Shown here piece by piece: positions 44,492 through 53,622 of a stretch of DNA of 64,000 bases; position 1 is the first letter of the stretch, and every line of letters starts with the position of its first letter. The position numbers were made by a program, and so were the translations under genes. This DNA is from Methylophaga sp. OBS1 (GTDB lineage: Bacteria; Pseudomonadota; Gammaproteobacteria; Nitrosococcales; Methylophagaceae), in the NCBI RefSeq assembly GCF_026319365.1, contig NZ_JAPDMS010000002.1, forward strand, positions 310,001 through 374,000, read 5' to 3'. Below the pieces are notes generated by a model. It worked only from the letters and a program-made list of their open reading frames with translations. It had not been told where the DNA came from and did no database searches.

Positions 44492-44515
44492 CTCCGGCTC
44501 CAAACGGAGCCGGAG
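44492..44515 (-). terminator. Hairpin between fapC-like and fapD-like genes, probable partial terminator
   Basis: CTCCGGCTCC and GGAGCCGGAG form a perfect 10-bp stem with a 4-nt loop, and the minus-strand RNA continues UUUUCC. It lies between the major fibre gene and the rest of the operon, where it could reduce read-through or protect the fibre mRNA 3' end. Confidence 0.7.
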
Positions 44516-44555
44516 ATTCATGGGTGGCATCAAACCCAATAGGGGTTCGATTTCC

Positions 44556-45734
44556 TTATTGTTCGCCACCACCGCCGCCACCAGCACCCGGTCCGCCAGT
44601 CGCTGCAGCGATAGACAAATGGTTGCCTTGCAGGTTGTTGGTACCTGCGGTGATATTGACCCCGATGTTACCGCTGGCGCCGCGTAGCGCATTACCACTC
44701 AGGGTGGCATTGTTTTCATGCGGACGAACAATCCAGTTGGCAGTCACAACCTGACCGGTGAACACACCACCGAGTAGGATTTTGCCTTCTTCGTTGAATG
44801 CCAGCGCACCCCCATCATCATTGAGGTCAGAGCCACCTTGCGTATTGGTATCAAGATCAAAATGGCCTACTTGAATACCGTCTGGGTGGGTGTCACCAGT
44901 CCAGATGTCTGGATAGACATCACCAATCTGGTCTGAAGTGCCTTTGTAACCACCAATGAGTCCACCGACCATGGTCACATTGACAGTGTCATATTTTTTG
45001 TCCAGGTAACCTTGTTGATGGGTGACGTTGTGATCCAGGGTTTGCTGACTGGAAACAGTGGCTTCTGCCATGGTGCCGCTGGTGTTAACAGAGGCAGCGA
45101 GTGAGTTGGCTTGCAGATTACTGTTACCGGCGGCGATGTTGACGGCAATATTACCGCTGGCATCACGCAGTGTGTTTCCACCCAGGGTGGCATCAAACTG
45201 ATTGCCTTTGTAGGCATAGGTGTTACGTTCTGCATTCTGGTTGGAAATAGAGTCAGCAGCAGCAAACACAAACTCAGCATCCACTTTGGATAACGCTGCG
45301 CTGTTGTCCTGTGCATTGTTGGTACCGGCAGAGATGTTCAGACCGATATTACCACTCGCACCTTGCAGACCATTTTCAACAGACTCAGCTTTGTTATCCA
45401 CCAGGAAATCACCATGACCGTCATCAATGTTGGTGTTTTCATAGTTGTTCTGATTCTGACTGGTCAGCGAAGCAGAGCTGCTGCCAACGGGAATCGTACC
45501 TTCAACGTCGATATCTCCTTTGACATCAATATAACGATCAGTGTCAGAGGTTTTTTCGACGGTGACTTCGGTATCGTTTTTGTATTCCGACACGCTCAGT
45601 CCCAGATCAGCCCGGGCGTTGACCTTGGCATCAACCAGCAGAGTGAGATCGGCTGTACCATCGGCCATTGCGGGCCCCGCAGCCAGCGCCGCCAACGCGA
45701 CGGCAATGGGGGTGTATTTAGTTGCAAATTTCAT
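44556..45734 (-). CDS. FapC-like major amyloid subunit
   Basis: 392-residue secreted protein with a signal peptide (ends GPAMA). Three imperfect repeats of about 30 residues lie near 119-149, 184-214 and 345-376, each with the core ASGNIxxNIxAGxxNxQxN (for example GASGNIGLNISAGTNNAQDN). Two linkers of unlike length separate them. Three Asn/Gln repeats split by linkers is the known FapC layout. The C-terminus is a Gly run (GGPGAGGGGGGEQ), and the protein has no Cys, whereas to my memory Pseudomonas FapC ends with a C-x2-C. It would form the fibre body. Confidence 0.8.
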   Translation of the reverse strand: MKFATKYTPIAVALAALAAGPAMADGTADLTLLVDAKVNARADLGLSVSEYKNDTEVTVEKTSDTDRYIDVKGDIDVEGTIPVGSSSASLTSQNQNNYENTNIDDGHGDFLVDNKAESVENGLQGASGNIGLNISAGTNNAQDNSAALSKVDAEFVFAAADSISNQNAERNTYAYKGNQFDATLGGNTLRDASGNIAVNIAAGNSNLQANSLAASVNTSGTMAEATVSSQQTLDHNVTHQQGYLDKKYDTVNVTMVGGLIGGYKGTSDQIGDVYPDIWTGDTHPDGIQVGHFDLDTNTQGGSDLNDDGGALAFNEEGKILLGGVFTGQVVTANWIVRPHENNATLSGNALRGASGNIGVNITAGTNNLQGNHLSIAAATGGPGAGGGGGGEQ

Positions 45735-45757
45735 GACTTTCTCCTTTTAATCACTAT

Positions 45758-46375
45758 TTATTTCGTTCCCAAATCGAATTCGAGAACAAAGTGGTTGGCC
45801 GTGCTATTGCCCGACCCGGCTGACTGGTTAACTTGCACCAGCCCGCGAGAACCGGTGAAGGCACTATCTGCGATAGTGGCGCTTCGGGTCCCCCCGTCTG
45901 GTTCGTGGGCTGCCAGTCCAGCCCCGGTCGACATGTTGGAAAGCATGCTTTCCGACATGACGTTGACATCCAGCCCGATACCGATAGCCATCCCATTGAC
46001 CTGGGCATTGCCCGAACCACTGGTCTGGTTAATCGATAAGGCACCGACCGTATTGGTAAAGGCATTACCGCCAATACCGGAGACCGATAAACCGGGTACC
46101 GTGCTGGAATTCTGATGTAGGTTCTGCTGTGAAAAGAGGCCAACATTGGCAACGCCATTGGGATTGAGTGCAATCGCCGCAGCGTTTTGCTGGGCGTTGG
46201 CCTCACCGGCAGCCATATTCACAACATTGCGGCCCCGGGCTCCACTGAGCGCGTTACCGTCGATCATGCTGTTGTTGATGGCATAAGGCAGGCCCATCGA
46301 TGCATCATCAGCGATGGCGACCGGTAAGCTTGGCAGCAATGAAGCAAACAGGAGACTGATAGGTAAAAGCTTCAT
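45758..46375 (-). CDS. FapB-like minor amyloid subunit or nucleator
   Basis: 205-residue secreted protein, signal peptide ending near PVAIA. Three amyloid-type repeats with short linkers are visible: NALSGARGRNVVNMAAGEAN, NAFTNTVGALSINQTSGSGN and SAFTGSRGLVQVNQSAGSGN. They resemble those of the next gene but are more compact. In Pseudomonas FapB lies just before FapC and is thought to nucleate the fibre; position and size agree. It ends in NHFVLEFDLGTK and lacks Cys. Confidence 0.76.
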   Translation of the reverse strand: MKLLPISLLFASLLPSLPVAIADDASMGLPYAINNSMIDGNALSGARGRNVVNMAAGEANAQQNAAAIALNPNGVANVGLFSQQNLHQNSSTVPGLSVSGIGGNAFTNTVGALSINQTSGSGNAQVNGMAIGIGLDVNVMSESMLSNMSTGAGLAAHEPDGGTRSATIADSAFTGSRGLVQVNQSAGSGNSTANHFVLEFDLGTK

Positions 46376-46377
46376 GG

Positions 46378-46872
46378 TTATCTACCTGGTAAGGTGTCCG
46401 ATAAGGCACCACGAATATCATTGCCGAGATTACGCGTGGCACCGCCGACACTGCCGGAAATACTGCCTCCGATGCCGGAAGTCATGCCGTTAATCGCGCC
46501 CATATGTCCGCCGACACTGCTGCCGCCGCTGCCGTGACCCCCTAACTCTTTGGTCAGGGTGCTGGTGAACTGGGTGTTAATCGGGGATATCGAATCATTG
46601 ACATTCGATGTGATACCGGAAAATTGCTGATCAGTCAGTTCCTGCAAGCCCATGTTGTTGAGGGTGCTGTTCAGGCTGCCGGTTTCTCTGACCGGGGAGG
46701 GGTTGATCACAGTTGGCTGGCCGGTATGACGATTGACATCCCAGCGCTGGGCAGGGACATCGCGAATGATGATGATATCGCCGGGCTCAGCCTGTACTGA
46801 TGAGGCTATTGCCAGGAGGGCAATAATGACCGCGGCATCAATGACTGCATAAACGTTGTTTATTTTCTTCAT
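46378..46872 (-). CDS. Secreted Gly/Ser-rich protein of the amyloid locus
   Basis: 164-residue exported protein of a family I do not recognise. Signal peptide (AVIIALLAIASSVQAEP), a polar segment DIIIIRDVPAQRWDVNRHTG, then Asn/Ser-rich (GSLNSTLNNMGLQ) and finally Gly-rich repeats (GGHGSGGSSVGGHMG, GGSISGSVGG). It starts one base after the preceding stop and ends 2 bp before fapB-like, so coupling is tight. It could be a fibre-associated component or take the place of the chaperone FapA; neither is proven. Confidence 0.65.
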   Translation of the reverse strand: MKKINNVYAVIDAAVIIALLAIASSVQAEPGDIIIIRDVPAQRWDVNRHTGQPTVINPSPVRETGSLNSTLNNMGLQELTDQQFSGITSNVNDSISPINTQFTSTLTKELGGHGSGGSSVGGHMGAINGMTSGIGGSISGSVGGATRNLGNDIRGALSDTLPGR

Positions 46873-46873
46873 G

Positions 46874-47167
46874 TCATTCAACCGTGACGGTAATCGTGCC
46901 ATCTGTATTTGTCAGTTGTGCTTTCGGTCTGGTGATACTGTCTACCTCATCCCAGAGAATGACGCCGATTTCGACGGGGGGCATCTGGAAGCCCTGTGCC
47001 CGCATATTTGCCATCTCTGAGTCAGTCAGACCTCCGGCGGTATCGACGACAAAATCTTCGAATGGGTGACCGTTAGCACTGGCGTAGCGACCTTCTTCAG
47101 CCTGCAGGCCACTGCTGCTGATGATCAGCAGGAGGGCAAAACTGAGTGGTAAGCCTGTTTGTTTCAT
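46874..47167 (-). CDS. Small secreted protein at the head of the amyloid operon
   Basis: 97-residue exported protein: signal peptide ending near SGLQAEE, then a segment with DTAGGLTDSEMANMRAQGFQ (similar to the LSDDVLGETRG element of the FapE-like protein) and ending in beta-type TNTDGTITVTVE. First gene after the candidate sigma-54 promoter, so it takes the fapA position, but I cannot confirm homology with FapA. ATG 47167 is chosen because the signal peptide starts there; a GTG lies 8 codons upstream. Confidence 0.65.
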   Translation of the reverse strand: MKQTGLPLSFALLLIISSSGLQAEEGRYASANGHPFEDFVVDTAGGLTDSEMANMRAQGFQMPPVEIGVILWDEVDSITRPKAQLTNTDGTITVTVE

Positions 47168-47210
47168 ATAATCCATGCCAGTGAAATTCACACCATGTGC
47201 AAAGGCTGTT

Positions 47211-47225
47211 ACATAGATCGTGCCT
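47211..47225 (-). promoter_or_regulatory. Candidate sigma-54 promoter of the amyloid operon
   Basis: The minus strand reads AGGCACGATCTATGT. GGCACG at -24 is perfect; the -12 element is TGT instead of TGC, at the right 10-bp spacing. Transcription would start near 47200, about 33 nt before the first gene. The upstream neighbour is a sigma-54 activator gene. Confidence 0.5.
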
Positions 47226-47373
47226 GGTTTTTAAGTGATTGAAAAATATGAATAATTTAAATTTTTGGGCGGAGGACAGAAGCGGGGATTGTAAACTTTA
47301 TGAAACAGCTATAATGCGGGGGATGATTCATTAACTGACTGTTAAATAATAGGATTTCGGGTTTTTTTAGCGT

Positions 47374-47409
47374 GTAAAGATCTCTTTACAGTCATCATGG
47401 AGTCATGAT
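47374..47409 (-). promoter_or_regulatory. Two palindromes upstream of the amyloid promoter, candidate activator sites
   Basis: GTAAAGA-TC-TCTTTAC (47374-47389) and ATCATG-GAGT-CATGAT (47394-47409) are perfect dyads, 20 bp apart centre to centre. They lie about 180-200 bp upstream of the predicted amyloid start, a usual enhancer distance. The second shares its 12-bp core CATGGAGTCATG with a dyad at 49064-49079 on the far side of the activator gene. The rest of the 302-base gap is AT-rich with no gene. Confidence 0.55.
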
Positions 47410-47493
47410 TTTGAAAAAATTTAATCATGAAAGCGCAACCTGCCTGGGTAGCATAAAAGTTGTGAAGAGAAGCGTTTTATGGACTGGTGTGTC

Positions 47494-48855
47494 TTAGTCA
47501 GCCAGGTTGATACCGTGTTTTTCAATCAAGCGGTAAAGCGTTACCCGGGAGACGCCAAGTGTTCTTGCTACCAGCGTGACATTTTTCTGCAGACGGTGCA
47601 GCGCATTGTTGATGGCTTCTTTTTCAGCTCTGTCCCTGACCTCTTTCAGGCTCAGGAAGTGGAAGTAATGAGATTTCTGGTCTATGCCCAGGTCTTCAGC
47701 AGAAATCAGGCGGTTCTCGCACATCACCATGGCGTGCCGGATACGATTAACCAGTTCACGCACGTTACCTTCCCAGGCGTAGTCACGCATCACAGCCAGG
47801 CAGGATTGAGAGAAGCCTCTGACATTACTGCTTTTTTCATGAGAGAACTTTTTGAAGAAATAATTGGCCAGTAGCTCGATATCGCCCTGTCTCTCGCGAA
47901 GTGGCGGGGTTCTCAGTTGCAGCACATTCAGCCGGTAAAATAAATCTTCGCGCAGCTTGCCGGATTTAACCGCATGATTCAGATCGACATGCGTAGCTGC
48001 GATGACACGGGTATTGATGGGGACTGGCTGGTTGCTGCCGACACGCTGAATAGTCCCTTCCTGAAGGAAGCGCAGTAGGTTAATTTGTTGATCCAGCGGC
48101 AGGTCGCCGACCTCATCAAGAAAGATAGTGCCGCCATCTGCTGCCTCAAAGTGCCCGATCTTGCGCTGGTGAGCGCCGGTAAAAGCGCCTTTTTCGTAGC
48201 CGAATAGCTCTGACTGGATCAGTGATAGCGGAATAGCACCGCAATTGACGGTAATGAAAGGGCCATCCTTGAACTTGGAGCGCTCGTGAATGGCATGCGC
48301 GGTCAGTTCCTTGCCGGTGCCGCTTTCACCGGTGATCAAAACAGGGGCTGAAACATTAGCCACTTTACGGATTTTACTGAAGAGATTCAGTATTTCCGGG
48401 CTGCTGCCGACCATTTCTTTTTCAGTTTCTTCAATATCATCCGGACAAGAAAGGTTGTCCCATTTCATTCTGGACATACCATAGGCATGCCCAATATTAG
48501 CCAGGAGATATTGAGTAGCCAATGGCATAGTGTGGAAATCAAGAAAACAATCAACAATGATCTGCCGGAGCCTGCTGGGAAGCGATTCATATTCGGTATG
48601 AACCAACGCAATCCATTCAATTTTCACATATTGTCGGAGTAAATTTTCTATCTGTCGGAGATAAGCCTCGGACTGTTTGCAGGAGAGTTCGACTAGTCCA
48701 ACATGCAGGTTGCTGTTGCTGATGATCTTTCTTGCCTGATCAAAATCACTGACCGCGCAGACCTGCCACCCATTTGATTTCAAGGCATCGAAAATAGCCT
48801 CCGGGAGTTCGCTGTTCCCCAAATAAATGAGTGAACGTGCTTCTGAGTTCATCAT
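47494..48855 (-). CDS. Sigma-54-dependent transcriptional activator (VpsR-like)
   Basis: 453-residue enhancer-binding protein. The N-terminal receiver-like domain (residues 1-120) lacks the acidic pocket, and the acceptor Asp position appears to be Glu (GLVELS near residue 56). The AAA+ domain has Walker A GESGTGKE, the sigma-54 contact loop GAFTGA and Walker B GGTIFLDEVGDLP. The C-terminus is a Fis-type HTH (VARTLGVSRVTLYRLIEKHG). It resembles the VpsR group that governs biofilm matrix genes. The first start is TTG; ATG 48855 follows GGAGG by 8 nt. It lies directly upstream of the amyloid operon, in the same direction. Confidence 0.88.
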   Translation of the reverse strand: MMNSEARSLIYLGNSELPEAIFDALKSNGWQVCAVSDFDQARKIISNSNLHVGLVELSCKQSEAYLRQIENLLRQYVKIEWIALVHTEYESLPSRLRQIIVDCFLDFHTMPLATQYLLANIGHAYGMSRMKWDNLSCPDDIEETEKEMVGSSPEILNLFSKIRKVANVSAPVLITGESGTGKELTAHAIHERSKFKDGPFITVNCGAIPLSLIQSELFGYEKGAFTGAHQRKIGHFEAADGGTIFLDEVGDLPLDQQINLLRFLQEGTIQRVGSNQPVPINTRVIAATHVDLNHAVKSGKLREDLFYRLNVLQLRTPPLRERQGDIELLANYFFKKFSHEKSSNVRGFSQSCLAVMRDYAWEGNVRELVNRIRHAMVMCENRLISAEDLGIDQKSHYFHFLSLKEVRDRAEKEAINNALHRLQKNVTLVARTLGVSRVTLYRLIEKHGINLAD

Positions 48856-49063
48856 CAAACTATCCTCCCGGCCCTGAAAACCTTGAGCAGGCTTTCACCA
48901 GCCATAGAAAATCACCTTATTCAAAAAACTACGATAAAAAACATCACATATCAAGGGGTTAAATAGTGCCTTTGCATAATGAACGAATCGATACCGCCTT
49001 GCTTATTAGATAGTCGCCATGATTATTTCATTCGCGTCTAGGGTGGAACTCCTGTAAGAAAAT

Positions 49064-49079
49064 GACATGGAGTCATGTC
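49064..49079. promoter_or_regulatory. Palindrome with the core CATGGAGTCATG
   Basis: GACATG-GAGT-CATGTC is a perfect dyad in the 381-base gap between the activator gene and the TonB receptor gene. Its 12-bp core equals that at 47396-47407. It lies 85-100 bp upstream of the TonB receptor promoter and about 210 bp upstream of the activator start, so it could serve either gene. Confidence 0.55.
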
Positions 49080-49163
49080 TATAAAGACAAAAGCTATGCC
49101 TGGTTTCAAGCCTAACAGAGGCCATAATCGACGTAATCAGTCCATGAAATAATCAAGACAAAA

Positions 49164-49192
49164 TTGACAATTGTTACACTCTTACCTAATAT
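49164..49192 (+). promoter_or_regulatory. Sigma-70 promoter of the siderophore receptor gene
   Basis: TTGACA and TAATAT with a 17-bp spacer, about 48 bp upstream of the receptor start. The -35 is a perfect consensus. Confidence 0.8.
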
Positions 49193-49200
49193 CGCGAACA

Positions 49201-49217
49201 CAAATTATTCTCATTTA
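49201..49217 (+). promoter_or_regulatory. Candidate Fur box
   Basis: CAAATTATTCTCATTTA reads on the other strand TAAATGAGAATAATTTG, which contains Fur-like hexamers (AATGAG, AATAAT). It lies just after the -10 element, where bound Fur would block transcription in iron-rich cells. Confidence 0.5.
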
Positions 49218-49239
49218 GTTAAATAGTAAGGGTATAGCA

Positions 49240-51363
49240 ATGACATCATCCTCCCAGCCAGCTGGTCAATTGGCACCGGCTTTTCGACTGGCTGTTTTGC
49301 CACTGGTAATGTTTGCCAGTCTCAATGTGCAGGCCGATACAGACTCGGAAGAGAAATCGGTTCAACTACCCAGAGTGGAAGTCACCACGGGTGAAATCGA
49401 TAAAAACGGCTACATTGAACTGGAAGCACAACCGCAAGTCGGCAAGTTGAATGTCCCAATTCAAGACACCCCGTACTCCATTGAAATTATTGATCAGAAC
49501 TTTATTAAAGATACCGGGGCCAAGACGATTCAGGATGCATTGCTTTACAGTTCTGGGGTTTATGCTGGTGCATTCGGACTCGATACCCGGGGCGACTCTG
49601 CCAAAATCCGCGGTATTGATCCTTCCCAGTACGTCGATGGTCTGCGTCAACTGTATGGCTTTTACAACACCGTCCGTCCCAACGTTTATGCACTGGAAAG
49701 CATTGAAGTACTTAAAGGGCCCTCCTCAGTGCTGTATGGTCAGGGTGAACTGGGCGGTATTGTGAACTCGGTGTCCAAGTTGCCTAAGGAACAGCAGCAG
49801 GGAGAAATCTGGGCACAGTATGGTTCTTTCCATCGCAAGCAACTGGCGTTTGATGTGACCGGCCCAGCGACGGAAGATGGTAAATTGCTCTACCGTGTTG
49901 TCGGTCTTGAGCGAGACAGCCAGACCCAAGTCGATTATGTCGATGATGACGGCTTTTTTATCGCACCGTCTTTGACCTGGAAACCGACTGACGATACCAG
50001 CTTTACCGTGTTGTTTAACCGTCAGATGAATAAAGGCCAGGTGTCTGCACAGTTCCTGCCGCAGTCCGGTACGCTCGACCGTGGCCCGCTGGGCTATGTC
50101 GGATCAGAAACCTTTGTCGGTGAGCCGGGCTGGGATAAATATGACCGTGAGAAAACCGAAGTGACGCTGATGTTTGATCACAGCTTCACCGATAATTGGT
50201 CTTTCTCGACCACGGCCCGATACTCAGAATCCAGTACTTTCACCAGAGAGCATTATACGACTGCGCCTGATTCGCGTTTTCCAGGTATTGACGCTGCTGG
50301 AAATATTGGCCGTTTTATAACAACGGCTGATCGACATACACGGATTTTCAATCTGGATGCGCGTCTGCAGGGTGAGTTTGATTTAGGCGTCACTAACCAC
50401 ACGGTGGCGATTGGTCTGGATCGTCAGGATGCAGTCTGGGAAACGGAGAACCAAGCTTCAGCACTGGGAACCCCAATCAACCTTTATAATCCGGTCTACG
50501 GCAACTTTGATCCGAGTGCTCTCAATCCGACTGATCCTGACGATAATCAGATTAGACAGGTTGGTTTTTATATTGCAGATCACATGGAAATTGGTCCAGT
50601 GGTGATCTCTGCGGCGCTGCGTCGTGACTGGGCCAAAAATACTCTGTTGGCTGAGGTGGGCGACAATGTCACCAGTGATGAGAATGAGACAACCGGTCGT
50701 ATTGGGGTGATGTACCGCTTTGATAATGGTGTATCTCCCTATGCCAGTTACTCAGAAGCTTTTACAATGAACCTTGGTACTACCCAGGGAAGTACATTGA
50801 AACCAACGACAGGGACTCAACGTGAGTATGGTTTGAAATACTTATCCAATGATAAGACTTTGGCAATCACTGCAGCTTATTTCGATATCATAGAAAACGA
50901 GCGTGTTGTTCCTAGCTCTGGTGGTGATCCTGATGGTGTTGAGCAGACCGGCGCCACCATTGATGGCTGGGAATTGCAGGTCAATAAACGCTGGAACCAG
51001 TTTGAAACGCAGTTCAGCTATACCGATCTGAATGCCGATAACGGCGAAACCGGTGAGCGTTTAAGTTATGTTTCCGAGAAAGTCGCCTCCTGGTGGAATA
51101 AGTACTACCTGAACAGTAACTGGCGTATCGGTGCTGGCGTCAGGTACGTTGGTGACAATGTGAGTGGTGATAGCGCACTGACTCTCCCTTCAGAAACCTT
51201 ATACGACGCGATGATTGGTTACAGTTACAAAAACTGGGATTTTACTGTTGATGCCAAAAACCTGACCGATGAGGAATATGTCTCCTGGTGTCGGGGCGAT
51301 GGCTTAGACTGTGGCTACGGTGAGAGACGTAATGTCACTGCCAATGCCTATTACCACTTCTAA
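49240..51363 (+). CDS. TonB-dependent siderophore receptor
   Basis: Outer-membrane transporter of 707 residues. Signal peptide (ends NVQAD), plug domain (residues 60-190) with DTPYSIEIIDQNFIKDTGAK and the plug motif VEVLKGPSS-like ESIEVLKGPSSVLYGQG, and a 22-strand barrel ending YGERRNVTANAYYHF with terminal Phe. The plug type fits ferri-siderophore receptors; the exact siderophore cannot be told. A Fur-like box at the promoter supports iron control. A TonB-box-like LPRVEVT segment lies near residue 43. A strong terminator follows. Confidence 0.9.
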   Translation: MTSSSQPAGQLAPAFRLAVLPLVMFASLNVQADTDSEEKSVQLPRVEVTTGEIDKNGYIELEAQPQVGKLNVPIQDTPYSIEIIDQNFIKDTGAKTIQDALLYSSGVYAGAFGLDTRGDSAKIRGIDPSQYVDGLRQLYGFYNTVRPNVYALESIEVLKGPSSVLYGQGELGGIVNSVSKLPKEQQQGEIWAQYGSFHRKQLAFDVTGPATEDGKLLYRVVGLERDSQTQVDYVDDDGFFIAPSLTWKPTDDTSFTVLFNRQMNKGQVSAQFLPQSGTLDRGPLGYVGSETFVGEPGWDKYDREKTEVTLMFDHSFTDNWSFSTTARYSESSTFTREHYTTAPDSRFPGIDAAGNIGRFITTADRHTRIFNLDARLQGEFDLGVTNHTVAIGLDRQDAVWETENQASALGTPINLYNPVYGNFDPSALNPTDPDDNQIRQVGFYIADHMEIGPVVISAALRRDWAKNTLLAEVGDNVTSDENETTGRIGVMYRFDNGVSPYASYSEAFTMNLGTTQGSTLKPTTGTQREYGLKYLSNDKTLAITAAYFDIIENERVVPSSGGDPDGVEQTGATIDGWELQVNKRWNQFETQFSYTDLNADNGETGERLSYVSEKVASWWNKYYLNSNWRIGAGVRYVGDNVSGDSALTLPSETLYDAMIGYSYKNWDFTVDAKNLTDEEYVSWCRGDGLDCGYGERRNVTANAYYHF

Positions 51364-51369
51364 ACTTTC

Positions 51370-51400
51370 AAAGGCCCCGTTTCCGGGGCCTTTTCTTTTT
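51370..51400 (+). terminator. Rho-independent terminator of the siderophore receptor gene
   Basis: AAAGGCCCCG-TTT-CGGGGCCTTTT stem with a 3-nt loop and a following T-rich run. Confidence 0.93.
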
Positions 51401-51462
51401 AAGTCAAACTGGTTCCGAAATAGGTGGGAGTCGCTTTGACTCATAGGCCAGGCCAGGCAAAC

Positions 51463-52869
<1,407 letters not shown>

Positions 52870-52974
52870 TCAGCTTCCACCCCAGCTTATAAGCTCCACA
52901 GGTCACCCGCAACAGCCCTGCGGATAAATCGGTTTTTTAGTTGTCACAGGAATATTGGTTCACAGGAGGGCCTC

Positions 52975-53565
52975 ATGTTCCCGATTCGCTGTGCCGGCTT
53001 GCTGGCAATCCTGTTTTTATCCCCGGCTATACAGGCATATCAGTGCTTTGAGTCTTCGCCGACTTATCTGCAGATGGGCGAGGCTTATTTCACTGACACG
53101 GCAAAGCGGATAGCGGTCCAGGGTGATGAACCGGCACTTGATATTGTCAGAAACCTGCAGGGCGAATGGGAAGGGACCCTTTCCGAGATTCTCTGTGAGG
53201 GTGATAAAGAGGCGCCTGAACCCTTGTACCGGGAAGCGGAAGTCGAAGCTGACGTTAAGCAATCCAACACCGCCCTGTTTCTGATCTCAATGAGAAAAAC
53301 CTACCGGAATAGCTTTATAGAGAGTGAGTCTGTCTACCTGATGAATAAGGGCAGTTTGTACTCACTGAGAATCAGTGACGGTTTCATCAGTGCCAGTGAA
53401 CGGGAAAGGCGAAGCTTGCAGGGGAAACAGACAGGTACCCGCTACGTCGAGGTCTTTTCTGAAATAGAGATTGAAAACGATGATCAAATTACCGTTGACT
53501 GGCAGTTGTTCTCAAACGGCGTGTTTGTATCCAGCCAGCGACTGAATTTGGAACGTGACTTGTGA
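52975..53565 (+). CDS. Hypothetical secreted protein
   Basis: 196-residue protein with a signal peptide (MFPIRCAGLLAILFLSPAIQA). The mature part has two Cys (YQCFES and EILCEG) that may pair, and a beta-rich body with LQGEWEGTLSEI near residue 60, which resembles lipocalin-like or heme-binding small barrels only loosely. The frame opens upstream, but ATG 52975 has CAGGAGGG before it. Family not recognised; probably periplasmic. Confidence 0.72.
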   Translation: MFPIRCAGLLAILFLSPAIQAYQCFESSPTYLQMGEAYFTDTAKRIAVQGDEPALDIVRNLQGEWEGTLSEILCEGDKEAPEPLYREAEVEADVKQSNTALFLISMRKTYRNSFIESESVYLMNKGSLYSLRISDGFISASERERRSLQGKQTGTRYVEVFSEIEIENDDQITVDWQLFSNGVFVSSQRLNLERDL

Positions 53566-53622
53566 GTTAAAAGAGGATAAATTCCACAAGATAAGGACTT
53601 TTTTACAAACTGGATCAGACTC

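Noticed and set aside
47294..47325. TTGTAA...TATAAT on the plus strand
   Set aside because: The spacer is only 15 bp and no gene follows in that direction; more likely chance in AT-rich DNA.
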